A DNA stretch of 27,267 nucleotides, from contig CABUAL010000001.1 of assembly GCA_902489515.1 (NCBI GenBank), forward strand, positions 1-27,267. Reading direction: 5' to 3'. Source of the stretch: an uncultured Collinsella sp. (GTDB lineage: Bacteria; Actinomycetota; Coriobacteriia; Coriobacteriales; Coriobacteriaceae). Made by a program: the position numbers and the translations under genes. Each line of letters begins with the position of its first letter. The first letter of the stretch is position 1. Shown here piece after piece: positions 8,022 to 14,361 of the stretch. Under the pieces are notes generated by a model. It ran no database searches. It was not told the DNA's origin and was given only the letters and a program-made list of their open reading frames with translations.

Positions 8022-8236
8022 TCTCGATCTGTAACATCTAGCAGGGATTTTCGGTCCTAATTGTTACAGATTGAGACGAACGCGCAGGCCGGTCCGAATA
8101 ATCTAAATCTGTAATACCTAGCCCACTTTTGACCATCTACCTGTTACAGATCGAGACAAACGCACAGGTCAATCCGCTCAATCTCGATCTGTAACATCTA
8201 ACGAGCATTTGATCTCCTAGTTGTTACAGATCGAGA
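8022..8236. repeat. Tandem palindromic repeat array B (3 units)
   Basis: Three 55-bp near-palindromes at 8022-8076, 8102-8156 and 8182-8236 lie on an exact 80-bp period. They share the arms TCTCGATCTGTAACA / TGTTACAGATCGAGA and the 25-bp spacers with array A at 3123, in the same orientation. The second unit has the most changes in its left arm (TCTAAATCTGTAATA). The array lies directly after the lacG copy 2 terminator. Together A and B bracket the lacI-lacE-lacG module as direct repeats about 4.9 kb apart. Confidence 0.9.
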
Positions 8237-8309
8237 CAATCAGATGGTCAAATCCTCACTTTCCAGGCAGCTACGAAGCGCTCCTCTTTCTTAATTATTA
8301 TCGGCATCA

Positions 8310-8361
8310 CGAACACACTTCGGTATCTTTTAATGCCAAAATGATACCGAAAGCGTGTTCG
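8310..8361. repeat. Imperfect long inverted repeat upstream of the AlbA regulator
   Basis: The left arm CGAACACACTTCGGTATC (8310-8327) and right arm GATACCGAAAGCGTGTTCG (8343-8361) are complementary apart from one mismatch and one inserted base, with a 15-nt AT-rich loop. Neither a T run nor a transposase is adjacent. It could be a structured leader, an operator or a remnant of a small non-autonomous element. Confidence 0.6.
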
Positions 8362-8450
8362 AGAATACGGATAATTCCATGCGTTAGCCCAATCAAGCCC
8401 CAGGCTTACAAACTCCGTTATTGTTCAGAATGCCAATGCATTCGCGTTTG

Positions 8451-8561
8451 CGCGTCATTTCGCGTCACTTTGACGCGCATAATGACACGCAAATTTTTTC
8501 GTGTCATAATTTTGACGCGTAAAATGACGTGTAAAATTTTTACGTGTTATTTTTCACGTCA
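8451..8561. promoter_or_regulatory. Array of TGACRYG motifs before the AlbA regulator
   Basis: Eight exact TGAC(G/A)(C/T)G heptamers occur within 111 bp in both orientations: plus strand at 8471, 8483, 8513 and 8525; minus strand ending at 8451, 8461, 8500 and 8555; and a near match at 8542. Several are spaced 10-12 bp. The array is AT-rich and ends about 25 bp before the start codon of the downstream regulator, so autoregulation by that protein is the simplest reading. AT-rich promoter elements are probably embedded in it. Confidence 0.7.
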
Positions 8562-8586
8562 AATTGAAGCGAAACGGAGCATCACA

Positions 8587-9843
8587 ATGCAAGAATCCAA
8601 AGATCTTGAATTCAAGGAATGCGTCACCAATTCGTTCCTTAAAACCGTCTCCGCTTATGCAAATGGCACGGGAGGACGCGTTCTATTTGGAATTAACGAC
8701 GACGGAGAAGCCGTTGGCCTCGATGACCCCAAGCAGACCTGCCTGGATATCGAAAACAAGATTAACGATTCGATCATCCCCCAGCCCGATTACTCCCTAA
8801 AGATCGACGAGCCCGATGCAACCGTGGAGCTTACGGTCTTTCCCGGCAGATCGAAGCCTTACCTATACCGCTCGAAGGCATACAAGCGCAATGACACCGC
8901 GACCATTCCAGTTGATACCCTAGGCCTTTCGCGTCTTGTACTCGAGGGTCAAAACCTCTCCTTTGAGCAGCTCCCGGCAAACAAACAAGATTTATCTTTC
9001 ACCGTTTTAGAGAATCGTCTAACAGCAAAACTTTCGCTTCAGTCATTCACAACCGATACTCTCAAAACCCTTGGCCTGCTTGATGAAACCGGAACCTACA
9101 ACAACGCGGCAGAACTGCTCGCGGACGAGAATGGCTTCCCGGGTATCGACATCGCAGTGTTTGGTGAAACTATCAACCTCATTAAGCAGCGCAAGACTCT
9201 TGAACATGCATCCGTTCTAGCGGAAATTGACGGAGCCCTTGAGCTTTTCGAAGCCCAGTACTGCTACGAAGAGATCCAGGGGATGGAGCGGATCCGCAAG
9301 GAGCTCATTCCGCTCGAAGCATTCCGCGAGGCCATTACCAATGCAGTCGTTCATAGGACTTGGGATGCGCCCGCACACATCCGCATCTCGATGTTCGACG
9401 ACCGTGTGGAAGTCGCTTCGCCCGGCGGCTTGCCGGCAAGCATGACCGTCGATGAATATCTGTCCGACATGCTATCCGTTAGACGCAATCGTATTCTTGC
9501 CGAAGTCTTTTTGCGCCTGGGTCTTATCGAAGCCTTTGGAACGGGCATCATGCGAATTCGCGATACCTATAAGGACAGCGTCAGAAAGCCCCGGTTTCAA
9601 GTTTCGGATAACGCCATTGTGGTAACACTTCCCCTACTCATGGATAACCCGGGGCTCAAAGGCGACGAACTTATCGTATTCGGACTGCTGAGCGGAGTAC
9701 ACCCTCAATCGACAAGCGAGCTTGCGGCCAAAGTCACCTTTAGTCGCTCGAAGCTTCTTCGCATCCTCAAAAAACTCGTTGAGACAGGCCTGGCGACAGT
9801 TGAAGGCACCGGCAGAGGGCAGAAGTATCGCCTGCTACGCTAG
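8587..9843 (+). CDS. AlbA_2/Schlafen-type ATP-binding transcriptional regulator
   Basis: Seen: 418 residues, ATG 8587 chosen because it starts MQESKDLEFKECVTNSFLKT, the AlbA_2 (divergent AAA_4) opening, after CGGAGC; the longer frame to 8221 runs through the motif array. AlbA_2 spans roughly residues 1-115, with the FKE and NGTGGRVLFGINDDG motifs. A HATPase_c_4-like segment follows (EAITNAVVHRTWD, then VEVASPGGLP and the GTGIMRI motif). A C-terminal winged-helix region lies near residues 350-418 (STSELAAKVTFSRSKLLRIL). Family knowledge: COG2865-type predicted regulators, often autoregulated and variably distributed, with unknown ligands. The gene and leader are richer in A/T and use different codons from neighbours, which suggests horizontal acquisition. 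Its stop adjoins the convergent DeoR gene end with no gap. Confidence 0.88.
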   Translation: MQESKDLEFKECVTNSFLKTVSAYANGTGGRVLFGINDDGEAVGLDDPKQTCLDIENKINDSIIPQPDYSLKIDEPDATVELTVFPGRSKPYLYRSKAYKRNDTATIPVDTLGLSRLVLEGQNLSFEQLPANKQDLSFTVLENRLTAKLSLQSFTTDTLKTLGLLDETGTYNNAAELLADENGFPGIDIAVFGETINLIKQRKTLEHASVLAEIDGALELFEAQYCYEEIQGMERIRKELIPLEAFREAITNAVVHRTWDAPAHIRISMFDDRVEVASPGGLPASMTVDEYLSDMLSVRRNRILAEVFLRLGLIEAFGTGIMRIRDTYKDSVRKPRFQVSDNAIVVTLPLLMDNPGLKGDELIVFGLLSGVHPQSTSELAAKVTFSRSKLLRILKKLVETGLATVEGTGRGQKYRLLR

Positions 9844-10608
9844 TTAGCAAATGACCTGCGCGTGCTCCTCGATGGCGACACGATCCTCGGCGGCGATACC
9901 CGGCTCGCACACCACGGCGTCCAAACTGTCCAGGCGGCAGAAGGTGTAGAAGTCGCGCTTGCCGATCTTGCTGGAGTCGGCGATGAGGTAGCGTGAATCG
10001 GCCTTGCTAAAGGCGAGCTGCTGGATGCGGCCCTCTTCCATGTTAGACGTAGACACGTCGCCGTCCAGAATGCCGTTTGCGCCGATAAAGGCTGCGTCGA
10101 TCCCCAGTGCGCGCAAGGTGTCCTCGGCCGTGGGGCCCACAAAGGCGGCAGTGCGGCGACGGTACATACCGCCCACGAGGCACAGGTCGCAGTCTTCGCG
10201 CGCCTCGAGCAGATTAAACACCGAAAGCGAATTAGTCACGATGCGTAGGCGGCACGCCGGCAGCATCGAGGCCATCTGCTCAACTGTAGTGCCCGTCCCC
10301 AAAAAGATGGTCGAGCCCTCCTCGATGAGCCCAACGGCGCGGCGCGCGATCTGCAGCTTTTCCTCGGCATGCTTAGTGCGCTTTTCACTGTGCGAATACT
10401 CATGGCGCAACATAGCGTGCGGGCGACTCTGCGCACTACGGGCGCCGCCGTGCACGCGCTCGATCTCGCCTAGGCTCGCAAGCTCCTCAAGATCGCGGCG
10501 GATCGTCATATCCGAGACACCTAACGCATCCGAAATCTCCTTGACCGAGACCGTTCCCTGTTCCTCGAGCAGCTGCCGAACCTTATCCTGTCGCTCCGCT
10601 TTAATCAC
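9844..10608 (-). CDS. DeoR-family sugar-responsive transcriptional regulator
   Basis: Seen: 254 residues from GTG 10608, which has GAGGA six bases upstream; a longer frame begins at 10635. The DeoR-type HTH covers about residues 5-55 (VSVKEISDALGVSDMTIRRD, then the IERVHGGA tag). The DeoRC sensor domain follows, with the phosphosugar-isomerase-like motifs GTGTTVEQMA and VTNSLSVFN and the GILDGDVSTSNMEE segment near the C-terminal third. Family knowledge: such proteins (LacR, GlcR, FruR types) repress sugar operons and release DNA on binding a sugar phosphate such as tagatose-6-phosphate. It is divergent from galM, which it may control; regulation of lacC or the lac genes is possible but not shown by the sequence. 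Confidence 0.9.
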   Translation of the reverse strand: MIKAERQDKVRQLLEEQGTVSVKEISDALGVSDMTIRRDLEELASLGEIERVHGGARSAQSRPHAMLRHEYSHSEKRTKHAEEKLQIARRAVGLIEEGSTIFLGTGTTVEQMASMLPACRLRIVTNSLSVFNLLEAREDCDLCLVGGMYRRRTAAFVGPTAEDTLRALGIDAAFIGANGILDGDVSTSNMEEGRIQQLAFSKADSRYLIADSSKIGKRDFYTFCRLDSLDAVVCEPGIAAEDRVAIEEHAQVIC

Positions 10609-10728
10609 GATGAGTCCTCGCTGTTCCACGCTCACGTCAATTCAAACAATAACGAACAAATTGTATCAGACTCGCGCGCGTCAGAAATGAACGCCCGCAC
10701 AGCTCCAATCATCACTTTTTTGAGAAAA

Positions 10729-10747
10729 ATACCCCCTGCTTTAGTGG
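10729..10747 (+). promoter_or_regulatory. Small hairpin and -10-like element in the deoR-galM intergenic region
   Basis: ACCCC and GGGGT arms surround CTGCTTTAGT, and a GATAAT -10-like hexamer lies just downstream at about 10756, ahead of galM (start 10814). No convincing -35 is present. It could be a DeoR operator or a transcript leader hairpin. Confidence 0.3.
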
Positions 10748-10813
10748 GGTGTAGTGATAATCTCGCCTGTTCGCGCTACAGTTTGTCCGAAATATCTCGA
10801 TGTTAGGAACCAA

Positions 10814-11866
10814 ATGATCACTTCCGAGCTTTTCGGCACCGCGCCGTGCGGTACCCCCGTTCATCGTTACACCCTCAACGGGCCCGAGATCTGCGTTCGC
10901 ATTATGGACTATGGCGCCACCGTGCTTGGTATCGATGTGCCCGACATTCCCGGCAACGTGCGCGATGTGGTGCTGGGCTTCGATAAGCTCGAGGATTACT
11001 TTGACAACCCCGCCTGCTTTGGCGCGACCATCGGCCCCGTGGCAAACCGCACCGCAGGCGCCACGATCACCATCGCCGGCACGGACTGGCATATGCCCGC
11101 CAACGAGGGCGCCAACAACCTTCACAGCGACCTTGAGCACGGCCTGCATAAACGCGTGTGGGACGTTGAACTCGACGAGACTCACAACGCCGTTCGCATG
11201 ACCACCTCGCTTGAGGATGGCGAGCTGGGCCTACCCGGCAACCGCACCTTTACGGCCGTGTTTGCCGTGACGCGCACCGGCGTCTTCCGCATCGAGTATG
11301 GCTGCGAGAGCGACCGCGCAACCTACGTGTCCATGACCAACCACACGTACTTTAACCTTGCCGGCCATAACGCCGGCATGAACTGTGAACATTTCTTTGT
11401 CGCCAACGCCGCCCACTACCTGCCCATTGATGACCAGAACATTCCCACCGGCGAAATTGCTCCGGTCGAGGGCACGCCATTCGACTTCCGCGAGCTGCGT
11501 CCTGTCGCGCCCGGCATGGAGGCCGACGACCCGCAGATTAAGCAGGCACGTGGCTACGACCACTGCCTGTGCATCGATGGCTATCAGTACGGCCGTAATC
11601 TGCGCCGCGCGATGCACGTCGAGGAGATGTGGACCGGCCGCGAGCTGGACTACTACACCACTGCCCCGGGCGTGCAGCTCTACACCGGCAACTGGCTGGG
11701 CGACGGGCACGCCAAGGACGATGCCAACTATGGCTGGGGCGCCGGCTTTGCCCTCGAGGCAGAGATGTACCCCGACACGCCGCACCAGCCGCTGTTCCCG
11801 CAGGGCATTGTGGGCCCGGGTCACCCCTACAGCAATGTGATCGAGTACCACTTTATGAGGCACTAA
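10814..11866 (+). CDS. galM: Aldose 1-epimerase (galactose mutarotase)
   Basis: Seen: 350 residues from ATG 10814 after TTAGGAA; the longer frame to 10754 enters the promoter region. GalM features are present in order: PIANR-like GPVANRTAGA, a histidine in NNLHSD, the catalytic histidine motif TNHTYFNLAG, and the catalytic glutamate region FALEAEMYPD followed by HQPLFPQ. Family knowledge: interconverts alpha and beta anomers of galactose/glucose in the cytoplasm at the start of the Leloir pathway. It is monocistronic here, divergent from the DeoR regulator, and ends before a GC-rich hairpin. No galK or galT is nearby, so its role alongside the phospho-galactoside route is probably anomer conversion of free sugar released from oligosaccharides. 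Confidence 0.93.
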   Translation: MITSELFGTAPCGTPVHRYTLNGPEICVRIMDYGATVLGIDVPDIPGNVRDVVLGFDKLEDYFDNPACFGATIGPVANRTAGATITIAGTDWHMPANEGANNLHSDLEHGLHKRVWDVELDETHNAVRMTTSLEDGELGLPGNRTFTAVFAVTRTGVFRIEYGCESDRATYVSMTNHTYFNLAGHNAGMNCEHFFVANAAHYLPIDDQNIPTGEIAPVEGTPFDFRELRPVAPGMEADDPQIKQARGYDHCLCIDGYQYGRNLRRAMHVEEMWTGRELDYYTTAPGVQLYTGNWLGDGHAKDDANYGWGAGFALEAEMYPDTPHQPLFPQGIVGPGHPYSNVIEYHFMRH

Positions 11867-11892
11867 GCCCACAACGCAACATATCGCACAAC

Positions 11893-11923
11893 AGCGCCCG
11901 CCGGCACACCGCCGACGGGCGCT
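11893..11923 (+). terminator. GC-rich terminator after galM
   Basis: AGCGCCCGCCGGC pairs with GCCGACGGGCGCT around a 5-nt loop, followed only by TTTGCT. It lies between convergent genes and may serve both. Confidence 0.7.
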
Positions 11924-11930
11924 TTGCTAC

Positions 11931-11961
11931 CTAGTCATTGGGGACGTTCTTAAATGACTAG
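11931..11961. repeat. Short inverted repeat CTAGTCATT...AATGACTAG
   Basis: Nine-base perfect arms (11931-11939 and 11953-11961) flank GGGGACGTTCTTA. The right arm overlaps the stop codon and last codons of the orphan EIIB gene. It could be a weak hairpin for that gene or a copy of a dispersed small palindrome. Confidence 0.5.
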
Positions 11962-12429
11962 TTGGATGGGGTCGGGATTGGAGCTGGGGAGATAACGGAT
12001 TTCCAGTTCTATGCCGAGCGCCTGCAGTTCTTTGAGGGCAGCGACGTCTGCGTCGTCTATGGCGACTGCGGGCGTTGCGGGACGTTTGCCCTCCCTTGCC
12101 CGCATATGGCCAATGCTGATCTTGGCGATCGGCACACCACCCTTAACCAGCGCGAGCGCATCGACGGGTGAGGCTACCATGATCAGAATCCACTGACGCG
12201 GCGTTGCGGTATGAATGATGTCGATGGTCCTTTGCACCGAGAAAAACCGTGTCCAGACGCCTTCTGGCGCCGCCACCCTCATGGGTGCCCATTGGCGCGA
12301 ATCCGCCGCGATCTCATCGTTGACGATTAGGACAAGGTTGGAACCCACGGCTTCGTTCCACAGCTCAACGTCTTGCCCGTAAATGAAACGGTCGTCGATG
12401 CGTGTGAGAAGAATCTTGGGTTGAGCCAT
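11950..12429 (-). CDS. Orphan mannose-family PTS EIIB-like protein lacking the phospho-histidine
   Basis: Seen: 159 residues from ATG 12429 (MAQPKILLTRIDDRF), nearly the same length as the EIIB at 22504 and alignable with it throughout (GSNLVLIVNDEIA, TIDIIHTATPRQ, LVKGGVPIAKISIGHM, LKELQALGIELEIR). At the active site the functional paralogue has NRLVHGQV with His17; here it is DRFIYGQD with Tyr17 (codon 12379-12381). Family knowledge: that histidine carries phosphate from EIIA to sugar, so this protein should not catalyse transfer in the normal way. It stands alone between galM and tRNA-Thr, with no EIIA, EIIC or EIID beside it. A regulatory or decoy role, or slow decay, is possible. The ribosome site is weak. 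Confidence 0.85.
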   Translation of the reverse strand: MAQPKILLTRIDDRFIYGQDVELWNEAVGSNLVLIVNDEIAADSRQWAPMRVAAPEGVWTRFFSVQRTIDIIHTATPRQWILIMVASPVDALALVKGGVPIAKISIGHMRAREGKRPATPAVAIDDADVAALKELQALGIELEIRYLPSSNPDPIQLVI

Positions 12430-12586
12430 CGCTGCCCCATTCTGTTTGAGACCCGTAAGAGCAAGACATCGCGTCTCCAATATTAGTGCATTTAAAGTAA
12501 GAAAAGCCGTCAGAACCCTTGCGCGGACGTGCGATGTCCCGTATCATAGACAGCCGTTGACGCCTCAGTTGCGTCATCACATGGCC

Positions 12587-12662
12587 GCCAGCGTAGCTCA
12601 GTTGGTAGAGCACCGCTCTCGTAAAGCGGGGGTCACCGGTTCGAGCCCGGTCGCTGGCTCCA
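12587..12662 (+). tRNA. tRNA-Thr (anticodon CGT)
   Basis: A full cloverleaf: acceptor GCCAGCG / CGCTGGC, D arm GCTC...GAGC, anticodon stem CCGCT/AGCGG with loop CTCGTAA (anticodon CGT at 12620-12622), T arm ACCGG TTCGAGC CCGGT, discriminator T and an encoded CCA. Confidence 0.96.
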
Positions 12663-12673
12663 TTGCACAAGAT

Positions 12674-12697
12674 AGCCGCCTTCGGGCGGCTTTTTTG
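12674..12697 (+). terminator. Terminator after tRNA-Thr
   Basis: AGCCGCC-TTCG-GGCGGCT tetraloop hairpin followed by a T run. Confidence 0.93.
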
Positions 12698-12761
12698 TTG
12701 CCGATTTTGAGCGCGCGCCCGCCAATCCAAACAGCACGGCACCAACAACTCCCCCACCAAA

Positions 12762-12818
12762 TAACAAAAAGCCTCGCCAACTGCAGTCTCCCAAACGGGA
12801 AACACGATCAACGAGGCT
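12762..12818 (-). terminator. Terminator of the lipoprotein gene
   Basis: On the minus strand AGCCTCG (12818-12812) pairs with CGAGGCT (12776-12770) around a long loop that can itself fold, followed by TTTTTGTTAT. It closely resembles the element at 13578-13631 in arms and loop, as if the two share an origin. Confidence 0.75.
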
Positions 12819-12822
12819 CAAG

Positions 12823-12844
12823 CGTGATTCCCCGGGGAATCACG
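12823..12844. promoter_or_regulatory. 22-bp perfect palindrome
   Basis: The core GTGATTCCCCGGGGAATCAC, with flanking C and G, is a perfect dyad with no loop. It lies between the lipoprotein stop codon and its terminator. It may be a protein-binding site or part of an extended 3' hairpin; no partner copy was seen in the window. Confidence 0.5.
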
Positions 12845-12869
12845 ACAGCTTTTATACTATGAGCATGGA

Positions 12870-13442
12870 TTAAAGGGTACTCAAATCGATTGTCTGCGGA
12901 TTTGTCAGGCCGTAAATGGCATCATCAGAGGAAGTCATTTGGCCGCCAGCTTCACATTCTACTGGGGTTGTTTCGTCAATCAACTCGTAAGCAAGCCAAC
13001 CCTCTAACTCAGCGCCAGGTTTAATTTGGCGCGATTCAGGAAGGTCAAGGCCTTCCGCCACCATACTCGACTCAAGGCCCTTTCCATCCTGAAAAGTATC
13101 TATTTCAAGCCCAGTAAAGGTTGCATTCTTCAGATCATCCGACACATTTTTAGCAGTCACATTCAAAATCAAAAGTGGCTTGCTGTGATCAAGCCGTTCC
13201 GTGCCACGCGTCGCTCCCGTGATGGTGTACTCGATACCTGATGTGGGAGTATCGCTACTCCCGCCGGCGCTACCCTTTTTCTTATTTTTATCAGCATCCG
13301 CCTGAGCAGCAGCATAGCCCGCAGCGTAACCATCATCATAGCTCCCCTTCCCGGAGCAAGCGGTAAGGCAAGCAGAGCCAGCTGCGAGCCCCAACGCCAA
13401 GAAAGCGCGCCTAGGAATTAAAGCGGTTGTGCTGAGTCCCAT
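12870..13442 (-). CDS. Secreted lipoprotein with DUF5067-like domain
   Basis: Seen: 190 residues from ATG 13442, preceded by GGGAGC. The signal region IPRRAFLALGLAAGSACLTAC has a twin arginine, a hydrophobic core and a lipobox ending at Cys29, so it is probably a Tat- or Sec-exported lipoprotein. A Gly/Ser/Lys-rich stretch to about residue 68 is followed by a beta-rich domain (YTITGATRG, LLILNVTAKNVSDD, IDTFQDGKGLE, IKPGAELEGWLAYELID) that resembles DUF5067/DUF4352-type extracytoplasmic immunoglobulin-like domains. Function unknown. It has its own promoter region and terminator and does not belong to the neighbouring sugar operon. AT-richer upstream DNA is present. Confidence 0.8.
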   Translation of the reverse strand: MGLSTTALIPRRAFLALGLAAGSACLTACSGKGSYDDGYAAGYAAAQADADKNKKKGSAGGSSDTPTSGIEYTITGATRGTERLDHSKPLLILNVTAKNVSDDLKNATFTGLEIDTFQDGKGLESSMVAEGLDLPESRQIKPGAELEGWLAYELIDETTPVECEAGGQMTSSDDAIYGLTNPQTIDLSTL

Positions 13443-13577
13443 AAAGAGCTCCCATCAATTAGCTATTTCTCGTATCCACAGCTATTTTAATTATTCTTCT
13501 ATCCATTTAGCATCAATTGTGTCTCAATAATTGCGTCGTTCAGCCTAATTTGGCCGCTCCAATGAATCCAGCTCAAA

Positions 13578-13631
13578 CAACAAAAAGCCCCGCCAACCGC
13601 AATCCCCAAAGGAACCGCGATCAGCGGGGCT
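13578..13631 (-). terminator. Terminator of the lacX-lacC-yhcH operon
   Basis: On the minus strand AGCCCCGC pairs with GCGGGGCT and is followed by TTTTTGTTGTT. The internal loop contains further complementary stretches. It is similar in sequence to the terminator at 12762. Confidence 0.8.
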
Positions 13632-13690
13632 CAAGCGCGCTCCTCCAAGGGATAGCGCTCGTAACACGGACAGCTCAGCCGAGCAGTTCG

Positions 13691-14164
13691 TTACTCTTCC
13701 CAGTAAGCATCTGCAAGCAGCTTAAAGCAGATCTTCTTGACCGGCTGCGCGCCATCGCCCGGGAACTCGAGCGTGGGCATGTGAGGCTCGCCGGCAACGA
13801 ACAGTGCAAACTTATCGTCAGCAAGATCGCCGGCAATCGAAGCGTCGGAATCGACCAGATCGTAGTCGTCCTTCTCGTCAAACTCCTGGACCAGCGTCAG
13901 GCTGCCCGTGGCGACCTTAAAGGCCTCGCGACCCTCGACGTCGATCTGCACATCGTGATAGCGCTGATGCGTCTCATAGTGAGCCTCGGCCTCGGGACGC
14001 GTCGTGGGAGCCATGACGTTCGCAAAGACCTTGTCACCCAGAATCGGATGGCTGCCGACCTCGAGCTGCGCCGGGTCGTTCTCCTCGAGCCAGTCGATCA
14101 GCACGTCGAGGCCCTTGAGCATTCCGCGGTACTCCTCGATATCGCCCAATGCACCGTAAATCAT
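13691..14164 (-). CDS. YhcH/YjgK/YiaL family (DUF386) sugar-handling protein
   Basis: Seen: 157 residues from ATG 14164 after AGAGGGG. The family pattern is clear: start MIYGALGDIEEY, the central H-x-x-Y-HDVQIDVEG region with conserved His residues, FALFVAGEPHMPTL, and the terminal VKKICFKL. Family knowledge: cupin-fold proteins related to the EbgC subunit of evolved beta-galactosidase and to the sialic-acid anomerase NanQ; they are thought to act as sugar anomerases or accessory sugar-binding proteins. As the last gene of the lacX-lacC unit it may work on galactosamine or tagatose intermediates (inference). The exact substrate cannot be told from sequence. Confidence 0.88.
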   Translation of the reverse strand: MIYGALGDIEEYRGMLKGLDVLIDWLEENDPAQLEVGSHPILGDKVFANVMAPTTRPEAEAHYETHQRYHDVQIDVEGREAFKVATGSLTLVQEFDEKDDYDLVDSDASIAGDLADDKFALFVAGEPHMPTLEFPGDGAQPVKKICFKLLADAYWEE

Positions 14165-14196
14165 CTAAATCCCCTCTCAGATCGTTTCTTTGGCGG

Positions 14197-14331
14197 CTAC
14201 TCGGTAAACGCGTTACCGACGCTGTTGCCACCCACATACGTCTCGACCAGGGTAAGGTCGGGATTGAACACGACAAAATCGGCATCGCGGCCAGGCATAA
14301 TGCTATCGCACTTGTCGTCGACATGAGCTAG
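14197..14331 (-). pseudogene. Remnant of a second N-acetylhexosamine-6-phosphate deacetylase (3' end only)
   Basis: Reading the minus strand from about 14331 to the TAG at 14197 gives some 43 codons (AHVDDKC..., SIMPGRDADFVVFN, LTLVETYVGGNSVGNAFTE) that match the C-terminus of the intact nagA at 17055 almost residue for residue, with synonymous and a few amino-acid differences. There is no start codon or upstream domain. It lies between lacC and yhcH in the same orientation, so a full nagA probably once stood here and was largely deleted. Confidence 0.85.
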
Positions 14332-14361
14332 CAAGCGATGCCGGGACCGACGCCCAAGCCC

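Noticed and set aside
4561..8037. A 1158-codon open frame on the minus strand
   Set aside because: It is an antisense shadow of lacE and lacG copy 2, produced by high-GC codon bias; it has no recognisable domain, and the plus-strand genes have motifs, ribosome sites and terminators.
12587..12662. tRNA-Thr as an integration site for a mobile element
   Set aside because: No integrase, phage gene or repeated 3' tRNA end was found on either side.
13517..14326. Long plus-strand frame over the yhcH region
   Set aside because: It is antisense to yhcH and the nagA remnant, with no family features.
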